Assembly (NCBI RefSeq): GCF_005871085.1 | Contig: NZ_VAUP01000037.1 | Coordinates: forward strand, 62,001-126,000 | Length of the DNA stretch: 64,000 nucleotides | Source: Xanthobacter autotrophicus | Lineage (GTDB): Bacteria > Pseudomonadota > Alphaproteobacteria > Rhizobiales > Xanthobacteraceae | Direction of reading: 5' to 3' | Part shown: in pieces, positions 53,622 through 63,425 of the stretch | Position numbering within the stretch: position 1 is the stretch's first letter | Layout of the letters: each line of letters begins with the position of its first letter | Notes under the pieces: model-generated | Told to the model about the DNA's origin: nothing | Database searches by the model: none | The model's input: only the letters and a program-made list of their open reading frames with translations | Program-made: the position numbers and the translations under genes

Positions 53622-54404
53622 TCAGGTGAAGGAGACGCTGATGGCGCCTATCGGCCCGTAGTCGGCGGTAATAACGTCGCGGGCGGTGATGTCTACCGGG
53701 CGCGTGAAGGACCCGGCAAGCACGATCTGTCCTTTCAGCAACTTGGCTCCCACCACCGAAAGCTTGTTTACGAGCCAGGCGATACCGGCCGCCGGATGGC
53801 CCATCACGGCCGCCGACACACCGCTCTCCTCGATGATGCCGTTCTTGGACAGCGTGGCGCCCACCCAACGGATGTCCACATCCATGGGGCGAACCACCCG
53901 GCCGCCCACCACGATGGCGCCAAAGGCGGCATTGTCGGCGATGGTATCGACGATGGTGCGCGGCACATCGGTGCGATAGTCGATGATTTCCAGTGCTGGC
54001 ATCACGAATTCAGTGGCCCGCATCACGTCATAGATGCGGGCGCCAGGGCCGGAAAGGTCCTCACCCATGATGAAGGCGAGTTCCACCTCAAGACGCGGCT
54101 TGATGAAGCGCGACGCGGGGATCTGCGCCCCGTCGTTGTAGAGCGCATCGTCGAGGATGCGGCCATAATCCGGCTCGGTCATCTTCGACGCCATCTGCAT
54201 GGCGCGCGAGGTCAGCCCGATCTTGTGGCCTACTACCCGCGCGCCCGTGGCGATGCGCGCCTGCGCCCACAGGTCCTGGACGCGGTAGGCGTCCTCGATC
54301 TCCATCTGCGGGAAGGTCCGGCTGAGCTGCGCCACCGGCTTTCCCTCGCGCTCGGCGCGCAGGATCTGTTCGGCGCCGCGACGGCGCTCTTCCTCGGTCA
54401 GCAT
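53622..54404 (-). CDS. 2-oxo-enoate hydratase, second copy (HpaH-like)
   Basis: A 260-residue hydratase, closely related to the one at 51169: [60 protein letters not shown] and [15 protein letters not shown]. It starts at ATG 54404, 27 bases after the cyclase stop, in a minus-strand operon of transporter, cyclase and hydratase. The downstream aldolase is broken, so this hydratase presumably relies on the intact aldolase at 50382. Confidence 0.92.
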   Translation of the reverse strand: MLTEEERRRGAEQILRAEREGKPVAQLSRTFPQMEIEDAYRVQDLWAQARIATGARVVGHKIGLTSRAMQMASKMTEPDYGRILDDALYNDGAQIPASRFIKPRLEVELAFIMGEDLSGPGARIYDVMRATEFVMPALEIIDYRTDVPRTIVDTIADNAAFGAIVVGGRVVRPMDVDIRWVGATLSKNGIIEESGVSAAVMGHPAAGIAWLVNKLSVVGAKLLKGQIVLAGSFTRPVDITARDVITADYGPIGAISVSFT

Positions 54405-54431
54405 GTGTGATTGACTCCCGTCGTCGGGCTC

Positions 54432-55271
54432 TCAGAAAAGGGCGATGGGTCGGATGGGCGACCCCGTGGCACCACTGATGCGCAGCGGCTGTGCCACGAA
54501 GGCGAACAGGCCGGGAGCCGCCGCGCCCAGTTCTTCGAGCGCCAGGTTCTCGATGATGTGGATGCCGTTCTGAGCGATCAGGATCATGTGGACTTCAAGC
54601 GTGATGTTGTGGTGGTTCATCACCTCGAAGGCCGACGTGTCGGAGCCCACCGAGAACGGCTTGCGCGCCGCGAGCCACTGCCCGCCCTCGGCACCCGGCC
54701 CCGGTGCCCCGGCGGAATCGAGGCCGAGATATTTCGGCGAATTGGACCAGTAGGCCGCCCAGCCGGTGCGCACCAGAACCACGTCTCCGGCCTCGATAGA
54801 GGTGCCCGAGGCCTCCTCCGCGGCTTCGAGGTCAGCCGCCGTGATCTCATAAGCCGGCGCGAGTGCCGCGACCCCCAGGCTGCGCGCCACGTCGAGCAGC
54901 ACCCCCCGCCGGAAGATGGGGGCGATGGTCTCTGCCCCGTGCACCTTGAACAGGTCCGTGCCCTGCTGCTGCTCGCCCGCGTCGAACTTGCCGTAGAGCG
55001 CCCCGTGCTCCGACACGTGGCACAGGGCGTCGATGTGGGTCGAGGAGTGGGTGCTCGTGACCATCAGTTCGTTGGACGAGGAATGGCCGCAACAGCGCAG
55101 CACGTCGCCGTGCCGGTTGTTGAGGGTGATGTGGAACGGCGGATGGGCCGGGTGGATGGGCATGCCCTTCTGCATGGGATGGCTGAGGTCGATCCGGCAT
55201 GCGCCGTCGGCGGCCGTGAGCCACGCATTGGGATCGAACACGCGGGAAAGAGGCGCGGTGGCGATGTTCAT
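54432..55271 (-). CDS. Cyclase family protein (kynurenine-formamidase-like)
   Basis: A 279-residue protein of the cyclase/formamidase family: IDLSHPMQKGMPIHPAHPPFH, ELMVTSTHSSTHIDALCHV (HxGTHxDxP-like metal motif, here with Ser) and GDVVLVRTGWAAYW, then NHHNITLEVHMILIAQNGIH. Members are Zn/Mn hydrolases such as kynurenine formamidase, isatin hydrolase and other amide or lactone hydrolases. ATG 55271 overlaps the transporter stop (ATGA). In this operon it probably opens a cyclic or formylated aromatic intermediate. Confidence 0.88.
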   Translation of the reverse strand: MNIATAPLSRVFDPNAWLTAADGACRIDLSHPMQKGMPIHPAHPPFHITLNNRHGDVLRCCGHSSSNELMVTSTHSSTHIDALCHVSEHGALYGKFDAGEQQQGTDLFKVHGAETIAPIFRRGVLLDVARSLGVAALAPAYEITAADLEAAEEASGTSIEAGDVVLVRTGWAAYWSNSPKYLGLDSAGAPGPGAEGGQWLAARKPFSVGSDTSAFEVMNHHNITLEVHMILIAQNGIHIIENLALEELGAAAPGLFAFVAQPLRISGATGSPIRPIALF

Positions 55272-56527
55272 TGCAGCTTGGCTCCCTTGGTCTCGGGAAG
55301 GAAGATCAGGACGATCAGGCCGGCGAGGAGGAAGAAACCGGCGGTGAAGGCGAGGGCTCCGGAAAGGCCGTAACTCGACGCCAGGAGGCCCACTGCGGCG
55401 GGGGCGAGCGCGCTCACCGCGCGACCGGCGTTGTAGATGAAGCCCTGGGCCGTAGCGCGCACATTGGTGGGGAACAACTCGGCGAAGGTAGGCGCGAAGC
55501 CCGAGTAGAAGCCGGTGCCGAAGAAGGCGACGACGGGCCCGAACAGGAGCAGCATGGTGGGCGTGGAAATCATCGTGTAGACCGGCACCGCCAGCGCCGA
55601 GAGCACGAAGTAGGTGACGAAAGCCACCTTGCGGCCCAGCGAGTCGGCCACATAGCCGAAGGAGATGAAGCCGAGCGCGGCGCCCACCTGCATCACCACG
55701 ATCCAGGTGGTGGACTTCACGAGGTCGAGGCCGGGGCCGCCGTTGGCGACGGGGGTGGCGAGCCAAGTGGGGATCCAGGTGAACAGGCCCCAGTAGCCGC
55801 ACATCGCCGCGGCGGTGAAAGCGAAGCACACCGCGGTGCTGCGCCCATGCTCACCACAGAGCATGCGCAGGGTTTCCATCAGCGAGAGGCGGTGGGTCTG
55901 CTGTTTCCAGATCTCCGGCTCCGGCGTGTGGCGGCGAATCCAGAAGGCCAGCAACGCCGGCGCGATGCCGAAGAAGAAGGCGCCGCGCCAGCCAATCACC
56001 GGCAGCAGCACCGCCGCCACGATGGCCGCAAGCGCATAGCCGGAGGCGAAGGCACTCTGCACCCAGGCCATCACCTTGCCCCGGTGTTGGGCCGGCCAGG
56101 TCTCGGTGATGAGGGCGGCGCCCGCCGACCACTCGCCGCCGACGCCAAGTCCCACCACGATACGGAAGAGGAGGAGCTGCGCCACGCTCTGCGAGAAACC
56201 GCACAGCAGCGTCCCCACCGAATAGCACAGAATGGACAGCACCATGGAGCGGGTGCGGCCGATCCGATCAGCGAGGAAGCCGAACACAAGACCGCCGAAG
56301 GCCGTGGCGACGAGACTCGCCGAAGCAATCATGCCGGCGGTGGAACGGTCCATCCCGAGGTCGGTGCTGATGTGGCTCAGCAACATCGCGAACAGCAGCA
56401 AGTCCATGATGTCCAGCGCCCAGCCCAGATATGCGGACCAGAACGCCTGCCACTGCACCTTCGTCGCACCTACATACCACCGCGCGCTGGCAGGCGTAGG
56501 TGTCTTGGCAGAGAGTTCCATGCTCAT
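55268..56527 (-). CDS. MFS transporter, aromatic-acid/proton symporter-like
   Basis: A 419-residue, 12-segment major-facilitator protein with the AAHS/SHS-like N-terminus (WQAFWSAYLGWALDIMDLLL), the motif FLADRIGRTRSM after TM2, GLGVGGEWSAGAALITE, and the repeat motif SLGRKVAFVTYF in the second half. Members carry protocatechuate, 4-hydroxybenzoate, muconate or similar acids. It is the first gene of the operon that contains the cyclase and hydratase. A divergent LysR gene lies 232 bases upstream and probably controls it. Confidence 0.9.
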   Translation of the reverse strand: MSMELSAKTPTPASARWYVGATKVQWQAFWSAYLGWALDIMDLLLFAMLLSHISTDLGMDRSTAGMIASASLVATAFGGLVFGFLADRIGRTRSMVLSILCYSVGTLLCGFSQSVAQLLLFRIVVGLGVGGEWSAGAALITETWPAQHRGKVMAWVQSAFASGYALAAIVAAVLLPVIGWRGAFFFGIAPALLAFWIRRHTPEPEIWKQQTHRLSLMETLRMLCGEHGRSTAVCFAFTAAAMCGYWGLFTWIPTWLATPVANGGPGLDLVKSTTWIVVMQVGAALGFISFGYVADSLGRKVAFVTYFVLSALAVPVYTMISTPTMLLLFGPVVAFFGTGFYSGFAPTFAELFPTNVRATAQGFIYNAGRAVSALAPAAVGLLASSYGLSGALAFTAGFFLLAGLIVLIFLPETKGAKLQ

Positions 56528-56759
56528 CGGCTTCCTCCAGCGTTTGTTGCTTGCTTGGATCCGGGAGTGTCCGGCTCACCGGCCGCTCGGGTGTCTTGAG
56601 ACGACGGGTGCGGCCGCATTGGCGTCGGAGCTTGATAAGAACGGCCGGAAGGTGCCGCAATTGGTCAATTTTCAAGCGCGCTGTGAACAGAATTGACATG
56701 TGCGCATCAGACCCGCATGCGTGCTTGGCTTCTGCTTCTGTCGCGATATGTGATCCAAG

Positions 56760-57668
56760 ATGGCTGCCCCGTACCGTTCGCTTCCGTCCATCCAAACGCT
56801 GCGGTGCTTCGAGGCGGCTGCGCGCCTCGGCAGCTTCACTCTGGCCGCTGACGAAATGTGCATCACCCACAGCGCCATCAGCCACCAGATCCGCGGCCTT
56901 GAAGAAGCCATCGGGCAGCCCCTTTTCATGCGCCAGGGCAACAGGATGACGCTGACGATGGTGGGACGCAGCCTTGCCGCCGAGACGCGCCGGGCGCTCG
57001 ACTATCTGAGCCAGGCCTATGCGGTGGCTCACGTGCAGGCGGTTCCTCAGTCGGAGATGCTCAATCTGGCTGTGCAGATCGGCCTCGCCGAGCACTGGCT
57101 GCTGCCCCGCCTCGACGCATTCAAGACCGCGCTGGGGCCGGTGAGGTTGCGGCTGACCAGCTTGCCTGACCTCGGGGAGAAATGTCCGGACGACACGGAT
57201 ATCGCCCTCGTCTACGGCACCGGTGACGTGACGGGCATGATGTCCGAGAAAATCGCCGAGGAGGTGGTGTTCCCGGTGTGCAGCCCATCGTTCCTCGCGC
57301 GCCATCCCGCTCTTTCGATCGAGACGATGCCCGACGTGCCGCTGCTGCTGCACTCCCAGGTGACATGGAACCTGTGGCTTGAAAAAGCCGGCCTGCCGAT
57401 CCTCTATCCCGCCCACTCCACGCTGCTCGACGACATTGCCTTGACCATTCGGGGCGCCCTCGCCGGGCAGGGCATCGCCATGGCGCGCTCGCTGCTGGTG
57501 CGCGACTATCTTGAGCGGGGCGAACTCGTGCGGCTGTTCGACCTCTCGGTGCCCGGCATTTTCAGTTATCACCTCGCATGCCGCACGAAGGAGATCCGCG
57601 AGCGCTTCGCGGCTCCCCTCGATTGGCTTGGCCAGAGACTTCGGCACGCATGCGCGCCTCAGCAGTAG
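56760..57668 (+). CDS. LysR-family regulator (GcvA-like)
   Basis: A 302-residue protein with the GcvA-type N-terminus: LPSIQTLRCFEAAARLGSFT, LAADEMCITHSAISHQIRGL, EEAIGQPLFMRQGNRM. The effector domain is normal. It is divergent from the transporter-cyclase-hydratase operon, the usual arrangement of a LysR activator and its target. The gap contains ATTGGTCAAT at 56660-56669, a palindromic LysR-type half-site candidate. Start assigned at ATG 56760; no strong Shine-Dalgarno is seen. Confidence 0.9.
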   Translation: MAAPYRSLPSIQTLRCFEAAARLGSFTLAADEMCITHSAISHQIRGLEEAIGQPLFMRQGNRMTLTMVGRSLAAETRRALDYLSQAYAVAHVQAVPQSEMLNLAVQIGLAEHWLLPRLDAFKTALGPVRLRLTSLPDLGEKCPDDTDIALVYGTGDVTGMMSEKIAEEVVFPVCSPSFLARHPALSIETMPDVPLLLHSQVTWNLWLEKAGLPILYPAHSTLLDDIALTIRGALAGQGIAMARSLLVRDYLERGELVRLFDLSVPGIFSYHLACRTKEIRERFAAPLDWLGQRLRHACAPQQ

Positions 57669-57669
57669 A

Positions 57670-57699
57670 GGTGCCGGCCGCTGGGACACGGCCGGCACC
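57670..57699. terminator. Bidirectional stem-loop terminator
   Basis: GGTGCCGGCCG and CGGCCGGCACC are exact complements with an eight-base loop, between the convergent LysR (57668) and SphA-like (57706) genes. Confidence 0.7.
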
Positions 57700-57705
57700 A
57701 CATCA

Positions 57706-58605
57706 TCAGGGGACCCGCAGCGGCAGCAGGAACTGGCACCAGAAGCGCTCGCCTTCCGGCCGGTTCTCGGTAGCGAATTCATGCTGCCATTTCAGGGCAA
57801 TGGCGCCGTTCGGCGTGCCGTAGGAAATCTGCGGCCCGATGGCGATGCCTTGCTGCCGGAACCCGTCCTGGTAGACGACACCCTCCACCTTGTCGTCGGT
57901 GAACTGCTTGATCACATAACCGCCGATGCCGATGGCCAGCGGCGGGATGGTGTCGAACGCATGGTAGTTCACCCCGAAATCCATAAAGAACAGGGAACCG
58001 GATCGATAGTCCGTATCCGTGTTCTCGGTATGGAACTCAAGGCCGATCGCGCCCGAAATCTCCAACTTCGGCGTCGGAAACCAGGTAAAGTTGGCGAGCG
58101 GGTTGATGCTGTAAAAATTGTTGGAGATCCCGCCCCCCGTGGGGATGAATATATCGACGCCGGCGTAGCCGAGGAAGGTCTTGTCCGCATTCGACCAGCC
58201 GAGATAGAGCGGCTGCAGCGTGATGTCGCCGACGCCGAAGGAACTTTGCGATCCCGAAGCCGTTCCGACATCCACGTTCATGATGGGAACGACAATGCCC
58301 GACACGAGTTCGAACGGGCCGAGGCTCACGTCCCAGCCGTGGAGCAGGCGCGCCGCATTGACGGCCACGTCAGCCTTGAAGCCGGGCACGGCTGCGTTTC
58401 CCTGACCGTCGGTGAAAGCACCGGCGGTGTAATAGACAGTATAGTTCTGCCACCAGGTCTCGCCGGGCCCCGGCAGGGCGCCGGCCATGACGGTATTGAC
58501 GCCGATGGGATAGGCGATAGCGCCGTTTTCCGTGGCCCGCGCGAGTTGTGGCATGGCGAGGATCGCACCGCCCAGGCAGGCGGCGAGCAGGTTCGATTTG
58601 GACAT
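57706..58605 (-). CDS. SphA/phenol MetA-pathway family protein, second homologue
   Basis: A 299-residue exported protein with a signal peptide (NLLAACLGGAILAMPQLARA) and beta-strand-like body. Family hallmarks are TWWQNYTVYYTAGAF, VPGFKADVAVNAARLLHGWD, FGVGDITLQPLYLGWSNADK, and a C-terminal GAIALKWQHEFATENRPEG then FWCQFLLPL. COG4313 proteins go with aromatic degradation and are thought to be outer-membrane uptake factors. It follows the MFS gene on the same strand, pairing an outer- and an inner-membrane transport component. Confidence 0.85.
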   Translation of the reverse strand: MSKSNLLAACLGGAILAMPQLARATENGAIAYPIGVNTVMAGALPGPGETWWQNYTVYYTAGAFTDGQGNAAVPGFKADVAVNAARLLHGWDVSLGPFELVSGIVVPIMNVDVGTASGSQSSFGVGDITLQPLYLGWSNADKTFLGYAGVDIFIPTGGGISNNFYSINPLANFTWFPTPKLEISGAIGLEFHTENTDTDYRSGSLFFMDFGVNYHAFDTIPPLAIGIGGYVIKQFTDDKVEGVVYQDGFRQQGIAIGPQISYGTPNGAIALKWQHEFATENRPEGERFWCQFLLPLRVP

Positions 58606-58638
58606 TTGCCCCCCTGTCAGGATTTGTTTTCAGCTCAT

Positions 58639-58665
58639 GGGCCGGCGGAAGGCGGCCGCCGGCCC
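58639..58665. terminator. Stem-loop between transporter and SphA-like genes
   Basis: GGGCCGGCGG and CCGCCGGCCC are exact complements with a seven-base loop, in the 77-base gap between the MFS stop (58683) and SphA-like start (58605). No T-run follows. It may be an attenuator or an mRNA-stabilising element that sets different expression of the two genes. Confidence 0.5.
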
Positions 58666-58682
58666 CTCCAAATTCGGTTGCG

Positions 58683-59951
58683 CTATCCATTGACGGGTGA
58701 AGGAGCCGGCTCCCGCACAAGGTCCTTGCGGGCGCGGCGCGGCGCGGTTTCCTTGAGTGCCGTGCACACGATGAAGCCGACCAGCATGGCGCCGACCGCG
58801 AGGTGCAGGATGTACTGGATGCCGAAATGGTGGGCGACGGTGCCCGCAATGATGGGCGCGATGCCGCCGCCGAAGATCTCTCCGGTGCCGATGACGATGC
58901 CCGAGGCCGTGGCCATCAGCGCCGCGGGGACGGCCTCGACGCTGAGCGGACCCACGGTGAGGCAGATGAGCGCGAAGTTGAAGAAGTGGGCTCCAAACAG
59001 GAACAGGAAGAGCCACACGGGATCAGCTCCGGTCCCCATGAGCAGGAGCAGGAAGCCGATGGCCCCGAGCACCGAGACGATCATGATCGGCTTGCGGCCG
59101 AGGCGATCGGACAGCCAGGGCATGAGAACCGTGCCGAGGCTGGCGCCGAACCCGATGCCCGACAGGACGAAGCCCATGGCCTGTACGTCGAGGTGGAGGT
59201 GATCCGTGAGATAGTTGGGCATCAACGCGCTGGTGACGACGAGTGTGGTGAGCCAGCAGAGCATTCCCACCATGTTGAGGGGAATGTTCCGGTAGCGGAA
59301 GACATCGGTCCAGCGATGGGCGGAGGCGTCGTGGGTCGCGGTATGGAGCGCCGCCGCCGCGCGCGGCACATTGCGCAGCACCCGGTAGAGCAGGAAGGCC
59401 ACGATGAGGCCCGGCGCCGCGACCAGAAGGAAAATCCACCGCCAGTCGACAATCTCCAGCAACTGGGTGACGAGGATGGGGGCGAGGCCGAGGCCGAACA
59501 GCGGCATGGCCATCTGCTGGATGCCGAGATTGAGCCCGTGGCGCGTGGGCTTGGAGGCCTCCAGCGTCGCGGTGATGCTGGCCGGCGCATAGGCGCCCTC
59601 CGAGAACCCCATGAGCGCGCGCACCAGGAGAAGTCCGCCAACCCCGCCGGCAAGGCCGCTGGCACCGGCGAGGAGGGAGAAGATCACCAGGGAACCGATA
59701 ACCACTTTCCGGCGCCCGATGCGGTCGGAAATATTCCCCATGAAGAACGCCGATATCCCCCAGGCGATAGCGAGAATACCGGTGATGTGGCCCAGATCCT
59801 GGTAGGTGAGGCCGAGATCCTTCATGATCGCCGGAAACATCGGCATGATCATGAAGCGGTCTATGCCGACGAGGCCGAAGCCGAGCGACAGCAGAGCCAC
59901 CGCCTTCCATTCGTACTGTCTATCCCAGGCTACCTTGGCGTGCGATTGCAT
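58683..59951 (-). CDS. MFS transporter
   Basis: A 422-residue, 12-segment transporter with GVDRF-type residues in GLVGIDRFMIMPMFPAIMK, the TM2-3 motif ISDRIGRRKVVIGS and its second-half counterpart LSDRLGRKPIMIVS. The start at ATG 59951 has GGGAGG five bases upstream; the longer frame from 60128 lacks one. It is likely to import the phenolic acid degraded by the adjacent hydroxylase/dioxygenase genes. An IclR-type operator candidate lies about 360 bases upstream. Confidence 0.9.
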   Translation of the reverse strand: MQSHAKVAWDRQYEWKAVALLSLGFGLVGIDRFMIMPMFPAIMKDLGLTYQDLGHITGILAIAWGISAFFMGNISDRIGRRKVVIGSLVIFSLLAGASGLAGGVGGLLLVRALMGFSEGAYAPASITATLEASKPTRHGLNLGIQQMAMPLFGLGLAPILVTQLLEIVDWRWIFLLVAAPGLIVAFLLYRVLRNVPRAAAALHTATHDASAHRWTDVFRYRNIPLNMVGMLCWLTTLVVTSALMPNYLTDHLHLDVQAMGFVLSGIGFGASLGTVLMPWLSDRLGRKPIMIVSVLGAIGFLLLLMGTGADPVWLFLFLFGAHFFNFALICLTVGPLSVEAVPAALMATASGIVIGTGEIFGGGIAPIIAGTVAHHFGIQYILHLAVGAMLVGFIVCTALKETAPRRARKDLVREPAPSPVNG

Positions 59952-60638
59952 TCCGTCCTCCCTTGGATCCGGTTCAATGTTTGTGGCCGTTATTTTTCTT
60001 GGCGTTGTCGCTGCGACGATGCATTCCATGCGCGTCGCAGTGGATGTATTTAATAGTTTTGGATGAAGTATTCTTGAGATTTGAACAAACGAAGTCGCTG
60101 CACGGCTCGGATGACCCGCGCGATTCAAGCTGTTTCACAAATGCTGTGACAGATTGGGCTCTATACGAACGTTCCGCTGCGTGCGGCGGCCCAATGCTGT
60201 CCTATGGCGCGCGGATAGCCATGCTTCCCTCCTCTTGGCGTTTCTCTCTAAAGGGCGCCCTGCATCACCCCGGCGACGCCGGAGCGGTGGAACACCTCGT
60301 TTTGTTCATTAAACGATACAAGTGCATCGTTATATGCATAATCATCGAAAGTCGAATATGTGTCAACAACGACGCTGCACTTCCGGGACAAAGCCTCTCC
60401 TGCCCCAAGAAAAACTACCTTGATGCCGATCGTCGCGCCGCTTCAGCGGTATTGCGCGGTGCCGGGACAAGACAAATGCTCCGCACTCGCCAACGCGGCA
60501 TGCCCCAGCGTTGAGCGGCACGGGCGATCACCCGCCCCGCTCCGCTCCTGCCGTGATCCCTGCGGGTACCAAAGGCCGCGCACGCGGCCACGCGCCTGCG
60601 CCGTCTTCAATCGACGGACCGTCCGTCGCCGAGCCCCT
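59952..60638. other. Intergenic region with IclR-type site (60312-60331)
   Basis: 687 bases without a credible gene between the hydroxylase stop and the transporter start. AACGATACA-AG-TGCATCGTT at 60312-60331 is an inverted repeat (arms AACGAT/ATCGTT). It matches 15 of 20 central bases of the IclR palindrome at 52324. It is probably a control site for the transporter/SphA pair, read on the minus strand. Confidence 0.5.
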
Positions 60639-62312
60639 TCAGGCGCTGTGCGCCGTCCGGTCGGGCTGGCCGTCGCGGACCTCGAACTTGCTGAGATGAA
60701 GCCGCTCCAGCACCTGGTCCATGACGCGGCGCAAGTCGTCCTCCGACGCGGCGGAGGCGGCCACGTAGAAGTCAGGGCGCAGAACCACATAGCGCGCCCC
60801 GATGCGGCCCAGCCATTGCGCGTAGGCGCCGTTCACATCCACCGCGTCGCAGTCCGTGCCTTCGAAGCCGATATGCACGCAGCGCCCGTCGAGGAAGCGG
60901 AGCGCCGCGCGCTGCTGCTCCGTCAGCACCGCCTCTGGCGAGGCGCCGAGGCCCAGCACCATCCAGCCACGGCCCACCACGTCGTCGAACCGGCCGCTAC
61001 GCTCCGTCGTGCTCACGATGCCCTGCACCGAAAGCTCGCCGGCATGGGGCGTGCCTTCCACCCAGGCGCCGCTGCCGAGGCAGGCGACATCGGTGGGCAC
61101 CGGCGTGCCGTCGGACGCCGCGAGTTCGGCGATCATCCTCCGGTCGCGCGCGTCGGCTTCCTCGGGATCGGTGATGCAGATGATCTTGCCGAGATCCATC
61201 GAGAACTCGATGTAGTGGCGCGCGTGCGCCTTGCGCTCCGTGCCATAGGTGTCGAGCAGACGATCATTGGCCTTGCCGGAGAGGATCAGGTCGAGACGCC
61301 AGGCCAGCGCCACAGAATCGCGCAGGCCCGCGCACATGCCCTCCCCTGCGAAGGGCGGCATCAGGTGGGCTGCATCGCCGGCGATGAGGCCGCGGCCGCG
61401 TCGCCAGGTCTCCGCCCACCGCGCCTGGAAGCGATAGACCGCGCTGCGCTCCAGGGTGGCGTTCTGCGGCGTCAGGCCCCAGGGCTCGAGCAGCCGCCAG
61501 GCCGATTCCGGCGCCGCGAGCGCCTGCGGATCCTCGCCGGGTAGAACCATATATTCCCAGCGCCGGCGGCCCGGCCCGGCTGGCACGATCGTGGTGGGAC
61601 GCTGGGGATCGCACAACTGCCACTGCGACGGCGACATCTCGTAGGGTCCGTGCGGGAGCATGTCGAGGATGAGCCAGTCGAAGAAGAAGCCGTGATCGAC
61701 GAAGTCGAGGCCCAGCGCCTGGCGCACGAAGCTGTTGGCACCGTCGGCGCCGACCACATAGCGCGCGCGGATGGTCTCAGTGGTGGTCTCGCCGGCGGCG
61801 TTGGTGACGGTGCCCCCCAGCAACACGCCGTCCGCGTCCTGGGAGAGCGCCGTTGCCTGCCAGCCCCAGCGCAGCGTCACCGATGGCACCTCGCCGGCGA
61901 TCCTGCGCAGCCGCTTTTCAAGGTCGGGCTGGTTGAACCAGTAGCGCACTCGCCAGCCTGACGCCGACGTGCTCGCCCAGTCCACCACCAGCAGCGTCTC
62001 GCCCTTGGCATTCTTCCAGTAATAAAGCTCGTCGTGATAGTTGATAGCGTCGTCCTGGTCGGAATCGATGCCCAGGATCGAGAGGATGCGGGCGATCTCG
62101 TGGTCGTAGGTCACCGCCCGCGGCTGCGCGTAGGCGGTTGGCCATTTCTCCACCAAGGTCACCCGGTGGCCGCGCAGGCCGAGCAGCACGGCGAGCAGGG
62201 TGCCCACCGGGCCGGCGCCGACGATGGCCACGTCGGCATCGAAGCCGCCCGGCCGCGGCGCACCCGTATCGTCGAAGAGGCCGTGTGAAGCGGCGGATTT
62301 GGTTGGCGTCAT
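60639..62312 (-). CDS. FAD-dependent aromatic hydroxylase (MhpA/resorcinol-hydroxylase type)
   Basis: A 557-residue class A flavoprotein hydroxylase with [20 protein letters not shown] (FAD), [13 protein letters not shown] (DG motif) and [20 protein letters not shown] (GD motif). The last 100 residues form the short thioredoxin-like C-terminal domain ([13 protein letters not shown]). Closest style: 3-(3-hydroxyphenyl)propionate and resorcinol hydroxylases. ATG 62312 has GGGAGG seven bases upstream. Followed, in pathway terms, by the intradiol dioxygenase encoded just upstream, it would convert a resorcinol-like phenol to hydroxyquinol. Confidence 0.9.
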   Translation of the reverse strand: MTPTKSAASHGLFDDTGAPRPGGFDADVAIVGAGPVGTLLAVLLGLRGHRVTLVEKWPTAYAQPRAVTYDHEIARILSILGIDSDQDDAINYHDELYYWKNAKGETLLVVDWASTSASGWRVRYWFNQPDLEKRLRRIAGEVPSVTLRWGWQATALSQDADGVLLGGTVTNAAGETTTETIRARYVVGADGANSFVRQALGLDFVDHGFFFDWLILDMLPHGPYEMSPSQWQLCDPQRPTTIVPAGPGRRRWEYMVLPGEDPQALAAPESAWRLLEPWGLTPQNATLERSAVYRFQARWAETWRRGRGLIAGDAAHLMPPFAGEGMCAGLRDSVALAWRLDLILSGKANDRLLDTYGTERKAHARHYIEFSMDLGKIICITDPEEADARDRRMIAELAASDGTPVPTDVACLGSGAWVEGTPHAGELSVQGIVSTTERSGRFDDVVGRGWMVLGLGASPEAVLTEQQRAALRFLDGRCVHIGFEGTDCDAVDVNGAYAQWLGRIGARYVVLRPDFYVAASAASEDDLRRVMDQVLERLHLSKFEVRDGQPDRTAHSA

Positions 62313-62436
62313 GTGATGTCCTCCCTTTAAGGGCTTGGGCAATGTCCGACCGGCCGGCTTATGCGCGCGGTGCCGCAGCGCCGGATCCTCATTCAATAGC
62401 GGATGGCCGCGGGTGACCGTCTCGTGGCGCGACGCC

Positions 62437-63324
62437 TCAAGCGGCCTGCGATGCGGCCTGGGCCGCCGGCAGCAATCTGAAGTCGTAGTGCAGGTGGCAA
62501 TAATCACGATCCATCTGCCGCCCGTCGGGCGCGGTGCCGGCCGCACAGGGGGTGAATTCGCGGATCAGCGAGTCCTTCACGCCGAAGACGGCGTCGGAGT
62601 CCAGATACTGGTCGCCGGCGACGAACACGTGGGTGACGAGCCGCTCGTGCCCCGGCGCCTCGATCATGAAGTGCACATGGGCCGGCCGCCAGGGATGGCG
62701 CCCCTGCGCCTCCAGCATCTTCCCCACCGGGCCGTCGTGCGGAATGGGATAGGCGGCCGGCTTGATGGACCAGAAATGGAAGCGTCCGGCGGCGTCGGTG
62801 CGGAACCGGGCCCGCGCCGCGAGGCCCGCGTCCGGCACGGTGCTCTGGACGTCGTAATAGCCGTCTTCGTCGGAGTGCCAGACATCCACGATGGCGCCGG
62901 CGAGCGCGGCGCCGTCCGCGGTCGCGACGCTGCCGGAGACGAATATGGGCGCGCCGGCGAGATCACCCGAAATATCCGCGCCACAGGCGAATTCCGGCGG
63001 GCTTTCCACATAGAAAGGGCCGAGCACCGTGCTCTCGGTGGCGACGCCCTTGTGGTCGTGGTTGATGGCATCCACCAGCATGGAGACGCCGAGGGTGTCG
63101 GACAGCAGAATGAACTCCTGCCGGGTCTGCGTGCACATGTGCCCGACGTCGGTGAGGAAGGCGATGCCCTCAGTCCATTCCTCCTGGGTGGGGCGCACCT
63201 CGCGGATGAAGTCGTGAAGGTGGCGCACCAGGGCCGAACTGATCTCGTGGACGCGCCGGTCCTGCCCATTGGCGATGCGGGTGAACACGGCTTGCGTGAT
63301 GGTGAACTGATCGAAGTTTCTCAA
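62437..63324 (-). CDS. Intradiol dioxygenase, hydroxyquinol 1,2-dioxygenase type
   Basis: A 295-residue intradiol enzyme. It has the N-terminal dimerisation domain, then [28 protein letters not shown] (Tyr ligand), [12 protein letters not shown] (Tyr) and [20 protein letters not shown] (two His), the Fe(III) set. The [13 protein letters not shown] segment is typical of hydroxyquinol and catechol 1,2-dioxygenases. It starts at TTG 63324 with GGGAG upstream. Next to maleylacetate reductase it most likely cleaves hydroxyquinol to maleylacetate. Confidence 0.9.
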   Translation of the reverse strand: MRNFDQFTITQAVFTRIANGQDRRVHEISSALVRHLHDFIREVRPTQEEWTEGIAFLTDVGHMCTQTRQEFILLSDTLGVSMLVDAINHDHKGVATESTVLGPFYVESPPEFACGADISGDLAGAPIFVSGSVATADGAALAGAIVDVWHSDEDGYYDVQSTVPDAGLAARARFRTDAAGRFHFWSIKPAAYPIPHDGPVGKMLEAQGRHPWRPAHVHFMIEAPGHERLVTHVFVAGDQYLDSDAVFGVKDSLIREFTPCAAGTAPDGRQMDRDYCHLHYDFRLLPAAQAASQAA

Positions 63325-63425
63325 TGGAATCTCCCTGGGTCTTGTTGTCGTCCGGCTTGGCGGCCGGGTCCGTCATCTGCAAGGCGGGCGGCGCGAGCGC
63401 CACCTGCATGGTCGCGGGGCAGCGT

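Noticed and set aside
55271-56599. Plus-strand frame of 442 codons opposite the MFS transporter
   Set aside because: Its composition (Glu/Gly/His/Arg rich, no hydrophobic segments) is a shadow of the transmembrane gene.
58803-60053. Plus-strand frame of 416 codons opposite the second MFS gene
   Set aside because: Same reason; it lacks any motif and the minus-strand transporter is clear.
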